Notes under the pieces: model-generated
The model's database searches: none
What the model saw: only the letters and a program-made list of their open reading frames with translations
What the model was told of the DNA's origin: nothing
IMG/VR virus record: IMGVR_UViG_3300015192_000033
Coordinates: 1 to 20,995 of that record
DNA from: a virus
Length of the DNA stretch: 20,995 bases
Direction: 5' to 3' (one strand)
Shown here: positions 7,202-14,146 of the stretch, piece by piece
Numbering within the stretch: position 1 is the first letter of the stretch
Layout of the letters: every line of letters begins with the position of its first letter
Made by a program: the position numbers and the translations under genes

Positions 7202-7424
7202 GAAAGCAGAACCACCTAAAGTTGTTTACGCCAAATACACCGGCAACGGTCAGAGCGCCTATCTCATGGGCCTGCCGATGCAGGATATGACGCGCGCCGA
7301 GTGGGACGCGGCGCCAAAAGAACTTACCGCGCTGGCCGTGACACTGAAGCTGTATTCCCTGGCCGGTGGCAAGCCTGCCGCGCCAGTTGCGCCAGTCTCT
7401 CCGAAAGTCGAGCGTGAGCCATGA
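7194..7424 (+). CDS. small tail-module protein, unknown
   Basis: A protein of 76 residues starting at GTG 7194, with AGGAG at 7182-7186 seven bases before it. The start overlaps the end of the previous gene. A longer frame to 7170 exists, but the strong Shine-Dalgarno supports 7194. The core is VVYAKYTGNGQSAYLMGLPMQDMTRAEWDA: a beta strand pair around G-N-G followed by 'G-L-P-x-x-D-M-T'. This pattern is seen in small phage proteins that precede the tail tube gene. The C-terminus is a Pro/Ala/Val tail. No function is known to me. Confidence 0.6.
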   Translation: MDEKAEPPKVVYAKYTGNGQSAYLMGLPMQDMTRAEWDAAPKELTALAVTLKLYSLAGGKPAAPVAPVSPKVEREP

Positions 7425-8398
7425 CCGTAAAGGCACTTTTAGAATGTCAGTTGGCGAAGGAAGTAACCTGGGGTACAAGTTTGGCCGGTCTTGTGCGCCT
7501 GATGGGCGTCGAAGACGTGCATTTTCAAGCGCTGTACCAGACGGCCGAATACCCAGACCTGCGTGCCAATCTCGCGCCGGCCGTGCTGTCGGCGCTGGAG
7601 AAGACCGCCGGCAAGTGCGTGATGAAGGGTGTTGCCGTCTATGACGACATCAGCTACTTCTTTGACAGCCTGTTTGCCATCGCTACGCCGGGCGGCGCCA
7701 ACCCGTACACGCGCGCCTGGACCGGGCCGGTAGGCACCGCGCCTGTCACGCGCACGAACACGATCCTGTACGGCTCTGGCTCGGACGTGCAGCGCATGTC
7801 CGGCGCGGTGCTGTCCAAGTTGCACCTGTCCGGGCAGTCGGGCGCGCCGGTGATGTACGACGCCGAGTTTGACGGCAAGATGGTGGACGGCGGCGGCGCG
7901 CTGGCGGTGCTGGCCGACCGGGCCGGGTTCCCGATCATGGGCAATCATTTTGCCTGCGCGGTGGATGCGCTGGGCGCCACCATCGGCACGACCGCCATTG
8001 CCAACACCGCCTTCGCCTTTGATCTGACGCTGGAGAGCCCGAACATTCTCAAGCGCTACCTCGGCTCGACCGCGCCGGCCGCGTATGAAGAGGGCCGCTT
8101 CAAGGGCGCGCTCAAGCTGAGCCTGGAAGTCAACGCCACGAGCCGCGCCTACCTGCAAGCCATCTACAACACCACGCCGGCCATCGTGTCGAAGCTGGTG
8201 CAGCTCAAGGCGGACGACACGGCCAACCGCAACTTGACGCTCCAGTTCGCAGGCTACCAGAGCCAAGGGCCGGACGCCTACACCGATCGGGATGGGGTCA
8301 TCACGTTTGACCTTGACCTTAACGCCGTGTACGACACCGGGGCGTTCGCGAATTGGTTCAAGGCGAACAACATCTGCGCCACGGCGGTTCTGCTCTAA
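7421..8398 (+). CDS. major tail tube protein
   Basis: A protein of 325 residues, with ATGA overlap to the previous gene. The N-terminus LLECQLAKEVTWGTSLA is the usual 'KE-x-x-WGT' opening of siphophage tail tube proteins. It is followed by LMGVEDVHFQAL and a long beta-sandwich with repeated strands (KLHLSGQSGAPVMYDAEF, AFAFDLTLESP, GALKLSLEV, LTLQFAGY). It lies immediately before the chaperone pair and tape measure, as expected. The tube protein polymerises around the tape measure to form the tail. Its size is on the larger side and leaves room for an extra C-terminal Ig-like domain, but I cannot delimit one. Its stop shares a base with an ATG (TAATG) that opens a nine-codon mini-frame. Confidence 0.82.
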   Translation: MTVKALLECQLAKEVTWGTSLAGLVRLMGVEDVHFQALYQTAEYPDLRANLAPAVLSALEKTAGKCVMKGVAVYDDISYFFDSLFAIATPGGANPYTRAWTGPVGTAPVTRTNTILYGSGSDVQRMSGAVLSKLHLSGQSGAPVMYDAEFDGKMVDGGGALAVLADRAGFPIMGNHFACAVDALGATIGTTAIANTAFAFDLTLESPNILKRYLGSTAPAAYEEGRFKGALKLSLEVNATSRAYLQAIYNTTPAIVSKLVQLKADDTANRNLTLQFAGYQSQGPDAYTDRDGVITFDLDLNAVYDTGAFANWFKANNICATAVLL

Positions 8399-8427
8399 TG
8401 GCCATAAAAATCAGGCCACTCCCGTGA
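8398..8427 (+). other. nine-codon mini-frame linking tail tube and chaperone genes
   Basis: ATG 8398 overlaps the tail-tube stop (TAATG) and encodes MAIKIRPLP. Its TGA (8425-8427) overlaps the GTG start (8424) of the chaperone gene. It could carry ribosomes from one gene to the next, since the chaperone gene has only a weak AGG at 8413-8415. It may also be chance. Confidence 0.35.
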
Positions 8428-8744
8428 CCGTCGTTCACGAGCACGCCCGGCTGGGCAAGCTGGAATTGGTGGCCGAGGCCGACACCATGACGCAGGAATG
8501 CGTTGAGCATTTCATGGACGAATACCGGGCGCTGGACGGGAAATTCGACGCTAACGGCAAGCTGGTGCGCGCGGCGGTAGCAGCCGGCTGGATTGTGCAG
8601 CCGGCGCTTACGGTGGCCGAAGTTGGAAAAAGGACTTCCCAGTGGGTCACCTGGGCTGGCCGGCTGGTGGACCAGCTGTACGCGGAGGCCACGACACCCG
8701 ACCCAAAATACTCCGCGCCACCGCCCGCTACGCCCGAGGGCTAG
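8424..8744 (+). CDS. tail assembly chaperone (lambda gpG-like)
   Basis: A protein of 106 residues from GTG 8424. It lies between the tail tube and tape measure, the invariant position of siphophage tail-assembly chaperones. The sequence (LGKLELVAEADTMTQECVEHFMDEYRALDG, VAAGWIVQPALTVAEVGKRTSQWVTWAGRLVDQLYAEAT) is a short mixed alpha/beta domain similar in layout to gpG homologues. It ends in a Pro-rich tail, KYSAPPPATPEG. Chaperones of this kind bind the tape measure and recruit tube subunits, and they are not in the finished virion. The C-terminal codons carry the slippery site for the longer form. Codon 1 is a GTG with weak Shine-Dalgarno. Confidence 0.75.
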   Translation: MTVVHEHARLGKLELVAEADTMTQECVEHFMDEYRALDGKFDANGKLVRAAVAAGWIVQPALTVAEVGKRTSQWVTWAGRLVDQLYAEATTPDPKYSAPPPATPEG

Positions 8745-8989
8745 GCGAGTGCCCCTACCCGCTGCGCTACGTCTTCCAGGCGGGCGCGTTCCCTGGCGCG
8801 CTGCCTGACACGGGCGGCCTGCGGGCTCAATCGGCCCGGCTGATGGAAACCATGACCGCCACTCACAATCTCTACCGCGCCATAACGGAGTACGACAAAG
8901 TGCCGGCCGGCAAGCGCGCCCGGTGGAAGAACGAACACCCGGCTCTGGCCGAGGCCATCGCCGCCGCCCGACACGAAGGCTGGATTTAG
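8424..8989 (+). CDS. tail assembly chaperone long form (GT-like, -1 frameshift)
   Basis: The frame from 8708 to the TAG at 8987-8989 has no convincing start of its own and lies exactly -1 to the upstream gene. If ribosomes slip at C CCA AAA (8702-8708), the product is 95 codons of the short form joined to 93 further codons, 188 residues in all: join(8424..8708, 8708..8989). The extension reads ILRATARYARGLGECPYPL, then a helical, basic part that ends ALAEAIAAARHEGWI. This matches the lambda G/GT arrangement, where the T part binds the tube protein. The frame and slippery site are seen directly. Use of the slip is inferred. Confidence 0.72.
8702..8708 (+). promoter_or_regulatory. programmed -1 frameshift site C CCA AAA
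   Basis: In the phase of the upstream gene the heptamer is C|CCA|AAA, a canonical X XXY YYZ slippery sequence. After a one-base backward slip, the P- and A-site tRNAs re-pair on CCC and AAA and enter the downstream frame. GC-rich sequence follows (for example GGGC...GCCC around 8738-8754) and could form a stimulatory stem. Confidence 0.72.
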
Positions 8990-8992
8990 ACC

Positions 8993-11140
8993 ATGCCACC
9001 CTTAAATATTGAGATTACCGCCAGCGTGGACCAGGCCGTGCGCGATCTAGGCCTGGTCAACGACAAGTTTGACGCCATGAAGAAGGTCAACCAGGACGCC
9101 GCCGGCGCGCTGGGCGTGTTTGGCGTCTCACTGACCGCGCTGAGTAACCCCATGACGGCCGTGGCCGGGGCGATCAAAGACAGCATCGATACCACGCTCG
9201 CATGGGGGCAGACCATCGACAAGCTCTCGCGCTCCAGCGGCGTGAGCGCCGCCGAGACCAGCAAAATGGCGGTGGTGCTGGGCGACTACGGGATCAAGGT
9301 GGACAGCCTGGATAAGGTAGTCAAGACGTTCACTAAGAATGGGCTCGAATTCAACCTGGAGACGATCAAGAAGCTGGCCGTCCAGTATCAGGCCATCCAA
9401 GACCCCATCAAAAGGAACGAGTTCGCGTTCCACAATTTCGGCCGCGCCGGCCTGGAGATGAACGAGATACTGAGCAAGTCACCGGCCGAGTTGGAAGCGG
9501 TGGGCAACGCCGCCATGTACAGCGGCAAGATTATGAATGAGCAGGGCGTGCAGAGCATACAGGAGTTTGGCGTCAAGACGGCGCAGCTCACCGACAAGCT
9601 GGACGGGCTAAAAATCGCCATCGGGGGGCCGCTGGTGGGTGCGCTATCCAGCGCGGCGGACGGGTTCAAGGGGGTGTTTGCCACCGCCAACGCGGTCGGC
9701 ATCGCCATCGAAGCTCACACCGGGATCATCACTTACGACGAGGCCGCGTTGCGGGCCAACGCGGCGGCCAATGGCGATCTGCTGGCCATGTACCATCAGG
9801 TAACGCCGGCCATCCAGGAGCAGACCAACAAGCTGCAAGACGATATTGTGGCGCACCAAACGTCAGCGCGGGTCTACTCCGACGCGGCGAGTATCATCGC
9901 CGGCTACACCGGCAATGTTAACTTGCAGGCCACATCGCAATACAACGCCAAGACCGCCACCGATGCGGCCAACGCTTCAATGAAAAACCAATCCGACCAA
10001 CTCCTACTCAGCGCGGCTACGTCGGGAGCGGTGACCAGCGCCGAACAAACTTATGCGGGCGTGATCGACGGCAACGCCGACAAGATCGGGAATCTGCGCG
10101 ATGAAATCGCCAAGATGACGGCCGCCAATGGAGAGAGTTTTACGGTCGTCACCAAGGGAACGCACACGCAGGAGGACTATAACCTGGCCGTTGACCGGGC
10201 GGCGCTGGCGCTGGACAAATACACCAACCACGGCAAGGTGTCGGCGCAAGGTCTGGAAGGCTTACGCATCGCCTCCGAGTCGGCCCAAAACGCGGTTGAC
10301 AAAATGGGCGCGTCCATGGGCTCCACTGCATCGGGAACGGCTGACTACACCACAAAGATTGGGGCAGACCAGGCGGCGCTCGATCTTCTGACCAAGGCCA
10401 ATGATGACGCGGCTGCGGCCATGGCCAAGTCAACCGGCGCGTTTATCTTGCAGCAGGTAGCGGCGTCGGCCGGGCCGGAAGTGCAATTGCAGCTGGCGCA
10501 CGCGCTAGGGCTGGTGGATGACAAAAGCTACAACCTGGCGCTGAATGTCCAGTCGCTGACTAAGGCCTGGGACTTGAACCACAACGGAATGATTGACGCC
10601 GGCAAAGAAGCCGACGGTCTATCCGTGGCGCTGAAAGGTTCCCAGACGGCCGTTGAGCAAGCCGCCGGTGTTATTCCGAAACTCGTTAGCCACACGGACG
10701 AACTGGCCGGATCGGCCGCCACCGCGGCCGGAAACGTGGACCTGTTGCGCGACGGTATCAACGGCTTGCATGATAAAACAATCACGATCCATACAATCAA
10801 CACCACCGATAACACCGGGGACTCCAGCAGTCAACATAACTATGTGGACGCCAACGGTGTTTACCACTATGCGTCTGGCGGCAGCTTCATCATCCCACCT
10901 GGCTACAACGAGAATTTCCCCATTGGCCCTAATGGCGGCGCATCCTCCGGCGAGCGCGTCACGGTGACACCCGCCGGCCAGACGGCCGGCCAGGCGTCCG
11001 GCCAGGGCGTCACGATCCACGTCGACGCCCGCGGCTCCGTTGACCCGTCGGCTGTGGAAGCGGCCGGTTACCGTGGCGCGCTGCGCGCCATGCAGGCGGC
11101 CGGGTATCGCGCTGACCAGATAGGCAGAATGGGAGTCTAA
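8993..11140 (+). CDS. tail tape measure protein
   Basis: A protein of 715 residues, the longest gene here. The start ATG is three bases after the chaperone stop. The N-terminus (IEITASVDQAVRDLGLVNDKFDAMKKV) and the long Ala/Gly/Lys-rich helical body are typical of tape measure proteins. Around residues 40-60 is a weakly hydrophobic stretch (LGVFGVSLTALSNPM). At D527 there is a DLNHNGMIDAGKE loop like a calcium-binding EF-hand loop. Residues near 600 read KTITIHTINTTDN, and the end reads VTIHVDARGSVDPSAVEAAGY, the usual tape-measure C-terminal pattern. Tape measures set tail length at about 1.5 angstrom per residue, so a tail of roughly 100 nm is expected. The stop overlaps the next ATG (TAATG). 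Confidence 0.9.
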   Translation: MPPLNIEITASVDQAVRDLGLVNDKFDAMKKVNQDAAGALGVFGVSLTALSNPMTAVAGAIKDSIDTTLAWGQTIDKLSRSSGVSAAETSKMAVVLGDYGIKVDSLDKVVKTFTKNGLEFNLETIKKLAVQYQAIQDPIKRNEFAFHNFGRAGLEMNEILSKSPAELEAVGNAAMYSGKIMNEQGVQSIQEFGVKTAQLTDKLDGLKIAIGGPLVGALSSAADGFKGVFATANAVGIAIEAHTGIITYDEAALRANAAANGDLLAMYHQVTPAIQEQTNKLQDDIVAHQTSARVYSDAASIIAGYTGNVNLQATSQYNAKTATDAANASMKNQSDQLLLSAATSGAVTSAEQTYAGVIDGNADKIGNLRDEIAKMTAANGESFTVVTKGTHTQEDYNLAVDRAALALDKYTNHGKVSAQGLEGLRIASESAQNAVDKMGASMGSTASGTADYTTKIGADQAALDLLTKANDDAAAAMAKSTGAFILQQVAASAGPEVQLQLAHALGLVDDKSYNLALNVQSLTKAWDLNHNGMIDAGKEADGLSVALKGSQTAVEQAAGVIPKLVSHTDELAGSAATAAGNVDLLRDGINGLHDKTITIHTINTTDNTGDSSSQHNYVDANGVYHYASGGSFIIPPGYNENFPIGPNGGASSGERVTVTPAGQTAGQASGQGVTIHVDARGSVDPSAVEAAGYRGALRAMQAAGYRADQIGRMGV

Positions 11141-12600
11141 TGCCAACCCAAGCGTTTCCGCTGTTGACCATCACGGACGGCACGACCTCCTGCGTTATTG
11201 GAGACGGTTCTGGCGGCAGCGTCTCCTACCAACTCGACGCCCTGGCCGGCGCCTGGCGGCCCGGCATAGCCGGTTTTTCGCAGTCGCAGCTCGGCGGGCG
11301 CGGGCCGTATGACGACGTGCTGGAAACAATGACGCTGGACGTGACGGGCGCAACGGCTGCGGCGGCGACGAACAACCTGCAAACGCTCGAGCGGCTGATC
11401 GGCCAGGCTGAGCGCTGGAGCCGGGGCGAGAATGTGGCCGTGGTGCTGATCAAGTTCGCGCCGCAGGGCTCCACGGTGGCCACGACGGCCGCGCCGTATC
11501 AGGCGGTGGTGATGGGCTACGCGCCGGGCGCCAATGCCGCCTGCACCTCGGGCGCCCGGCTGCTGATGATGCCGGCCGCGGCCGGGTCGACCTTCATCAT
11601 TCCGGGCGTGGTGCTGACCTTCCAGCGGCGCGGGGCGTGGCTGCTGAGCACGGCGATCACGGGCACCAGCGCCAGTGTGGCCAACCCTGGGCCGTACCCG
11701 TTGGGCATGACGACGCACCCGAATGTGAGCCCGGCCAAAATAAAAATATCCGGTTTTACCGCCGCAACCAGTATTGATACGACAGACGGAAAACCAATTG
11801 TTTTGTTGGCCGGGAAACAGACCGACCTGCAATTTTCAGAGGCCGAGGTGGGCGTTTCGGGCCTTCCCTACATCAGTTCACCCGATACTGTTGGTGTTGC
11901 ACGTGGTGGAGCGGTTCTGCGCTATACGCCGTCCGCCACTACCGAAACATTAAGCGGCGAGATTGCTTTTAGTTTAATCACCGCCAGCGCGCGGCGCTTT
12001 GCCTTCTTTGCCGCCATCCGTAATAACGGCGCAACTACCTATCGGCTGCGCCTTGGCGCACTCATCCTGGCGCGCACTACCGGGGCAGTTAATGAAATCG
12101 TCGCCTATACCCGGCCCGTGGTAATCGACGCCGCTCACACGCGTCCGCGTTTTTATCCGCTGGGCGTGGTGTCGCTGCCGGCTCAACTGCGCTCGGTGCA
12201 ACTGGCTATAACCGCTTCGGCGGCCAGCAGCACGCTTGATATTGATTATATTGTGGCGCTGGCAGTGGACAATCCCTATGCGCGGGCGATCCAGCTAGAC
12301 CGGATCGAAAATACCGGCGCTTATATCCATACCCAGATTAGCGACTTATACATTGATCCGTTGCCGCTGTCCGGTCTAACGCCATCTGCGTACCGCAACT
12401 TTCAAACCACGACTGACAACGACAACCTGGGTTATTACGGCGATGCATACCCGGTGGCAGATAGCACAGAGTACACTGCTGCGATTCTCTGCAAACGTGT
12501 GGATGTTCCGGCGAGTTGGTGCTATGCCCCGGCCAGCGGTACGGGTGTCAGCCTTACGCTGACCGTCTCTCGCTACGACGCTCGAATGGTTCCAGAATAG
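11140..12600 (+). CDS. distal-tail (Dit)-like protein with divergent C-terminal domain
   Basis: A protein of 486 residues with GGGAG five bases before the ATG. It directly follows the tape measure, the place of Dit genes. Residues 1-180 (FPLLTITDGTTSCVIGDG, YQLDALAGAWRPG, TMTLDVTGATA, LQTLERLIGQAERW) fit a Dit-like N-terminal beta domain. Residues about 195-486 look like extra beta-sandwich domains. Their DNA, from about 11735 to 12540, is clearly poorer in GC and uses AT-ending codons, unlike its flanks. This suggests a swapped module, perhaps for carbohydrate binding or receptor contact. Dit proteins form the hexameric hub at the tail tip. The assignment rests on position and the N-terminal pattern, with no clear family motif in the C-terminal part. 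Confidence 0.62.
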   Translation: MPTQAFPLLTITDGTTSCVIGDGSGGSVSYQLDALAGAWRPGIAGFSQSQLGGRGPYDDVLETMTLDVTGATAAAATNNLQTLERLIGQAERWSRGENVAVVLIKFAPQGSTVATTAAPYQAVVMGYAPGANAACTSGARLLMMPAAAGSTFIIPGVVLTFQRRGAWLLSTAITGTSASVANPGPYPLGMTTHPNVSPAKIKISGFTAATSIDTTDGKPIVLLAGKQTDLQFSEAEVGVSGLPYISSPDTVGVARGGAVLRYTPSATTETLSGEIAFSLITASARRFAFFAAIRNNGATTYRLRLGALILARTTGAVNEIVAYTRPVVIDAAHTRPRFYPLGVVSLPAQLRSVQLAITASAASSTLDIDYIVALAVDNPYARAIQLDRIENTGAYIHTQISDLYIDPLPLSGLTPSAYRNFQTTTDNDNLGYYGDAYPVADSTEYTAAILCKRVDVPASWCYAPASGTGVSLTLTVSRYDARMVPE

Positions 12601-12604
12601 TCCC

Positions 12605-14146
12605 ATGCTCCAAGTCGGCCTCTACGACACGTCTTCTGGCTCGCTCATCCTGGACATCTCCCCGCGCGCCTCGGGAGTGGAGATCATCAACGGCGAGCAC
12701 GGCTTCGGCACGCTGACGGCGTTCGTGAAAATGGCGCTATGGGAAGCGTTCATGCTGTACGACCGGCCGGGCATCCCGCACGTGCAAGTCACCGAATACG
12801 GGCTGAGCGTCTGGGAAGGCCGGCTGGAAGACGTGGCCATCGTCGCCGGCGGGGTGCGGCTGACGGCCTTCGGCTACTGGCGCGCGCTGTCGGATTTTCC
12901 GTACACATCGCTGTGGTCCACCACCAGCGTGGCTGGCTGGCGGCCGATCATCAAGTCAGAGCTAGGCAGCCATGACCCGCAGATGTACACCTTCGACACA
13001 AATAACCGCCTGTACGTCGCCACTACCAAAGGGAACGTTTACGGGAACGGTGTCAACCAATTCGAGTTTACCTTCGCGGCGCCCAATGGCGGCGATGCGA
13101 CCATCGTAGCCGTAAGCTTTAGTTATTCGATGCTGCTGCCGGTCAACTGGTCCATGCGGCTGCGCAGCATGGACGAAGGCTTTACAACTGTTACCAATCA
13201 GAACACCATCGTGGCCAGCGGCATTCTTCAAACTGGCACGGTGACAGTCACGTTCACCGGCCAGAACCGGCTGGGCATTCTGATCTTCAACAACACCGGC
13301 GCTAACAGCACACCCGCCGGAGAGACGGGTATTAACTTCCTGGAAATCACCAATCTGCGCGTCAAGGCCAACACGGCCAGCACCATTAGCGCCGATCTGA
13401 TCGCCAACCGGCTGGCTGCCTATGTCAATAGCAGCAACCCGGCCCAGATGTCGGCCAGCACGGCGCTAATCAGCTCACCCGGCGTCGACCTGACCGACGA
13501 GGTGTATCAGGACGCCTACCCAGCCGACGTGCTCGACCGCCTGGCGCGGCTCGGCGACAACTCATCCCCGGTGGCGCTGTATGAGACCGGGGTATGGGAA
13601 GGGCAACGGCTCACCTTCCAGAAGCGCGGCACAACCGCTAAGACCTGGTATGTGGACATCTCGACGTTGGAGCTTGAGCGCACAATCGACGCGCTGCGCA
13701 ACAGCATCTATGCCGATTACCAGGAGGCCTCGGGCCGCACGCTGCGCACGGCCGCCAGCACCGACAGCGATAGCCGCAGCCGCTACGGACTAATCCGTCA
13801 GCGGGCGGTCCAAACATCCACCACCAGCAGCACGCTGGCTGGGACCCAGCGCGATGCGGCCTTGCAGGACGGCAAGGACCCAGCCCCGCGCATCGCGATT
13901 GCCTTTCAGCGCGTGTATGACGGCGCCGGCTCACTCTATCCGCTGTGGGCTCCCCGTGCTTGGGATAATTTTGTCGTGAGAAATCTGCCGGCCACGCTCT
14001 CAACGAGCCTGGACCGTATCCGGCAATTTCGCGTGATTGAAGCGCGCTACACGGTCGATACCAACACACTGGCGGTGACGCCTGAATCGTTTATGCCAAG
14101 CCTGGCGGTGCTGACGGCCCGGAACGCGGCGGGGATAAAACGGTGA
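12605..14146 (+). CDS. tail hub / Tal-like protein
   Basis: A protein of 513 residues starting four bases after the previous stop. Residues 1-110 are beta-rich (LYDTSSGSLILDI, GTLTAFVKMALWEAFMLYDRPGI, LSVWEGRLEDVAI). The middle has a jelly-roll-like insertion. Near residues 320-420 is VALYETGVWEGQRLTFQKRG, then TWYVDISTLELERTIDALRNS, and SGRTLRTAAS. These appear in tail-hub proteins of siphophages that follow the Dit gene. The C-terminal region has LPATLSTSLDRIRQFRVIE, another recurrent pattern. Hub proteins close the tube and often carry cell-wall enzymes. Here the muramidase is a separate downstream gene that overlaps the hub stop (GTGA at 14143-14146). Confidence 0.68.
   Translation: MLQVGLYDTSSGSLILDISPRASGVEIINGEHGFGTLTAFVKMALWEAFMLYDRPGIPHVQVTEYGLSVWEGRLEDVAIVAGGVRLTAFGYWRALSDFPYTSLWSTTSVAGWRPIIKSELGSHDPQMYTFDTNNRLYVATTKGNVYGNGVNQFEFTFAAPNGGDATIVAVSFSYSMLLPVNWSMRLRSMDEGFTTVTNQNTIVASGILQTGTVTVTFTGQNRLGILIFNNTGANSTPAGETGINFLEITNLRVKANTASTISADLIANRLAAYVNSSNPAQMSASTALISSPGVDLTDEVYQDAYPADVLDRLARLGDNSSPVALYETGVWEGQRLTFQKRGTTAKTWYVDISTLELERTIDALRNSIYADYQEASGRTLRTAASTDSDSRSRYGLIRQRAVQTSTTSSTLAGTQRDAALQDGKDPAPRIAIAFQRVYDGAGSLYPLWAPRAWDNFVVRNLPATLSTSLDRIRQFRVIEARYTVDTNTLAVTPESFMPSLAVLTARNAAGIKR

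Noticed and set aside
7439-8266. Minus-strand frame across the tail tube gene (275 codons), and a similar one at 15091-15885 over the lysin
   Set aside because: Antisense shadows of strongly GC3-biased genes. They have no recognisable domains and run against the operon direction.
8398-8424. Start of the tail chaperone at ATG 8398 followed by another frameshift
   Set aside because: No X XXY YYZ site lies within the nine codons, and GTG 8424 overlapping the TGA gives a simpler start.
11735-11800. Promoter in the AT-richer patch inside the Dit-like gene
   Set aside because: Isolated TTGATA/TATCC-like hexamers occur, but none have a matching partner at 16-18 bases.
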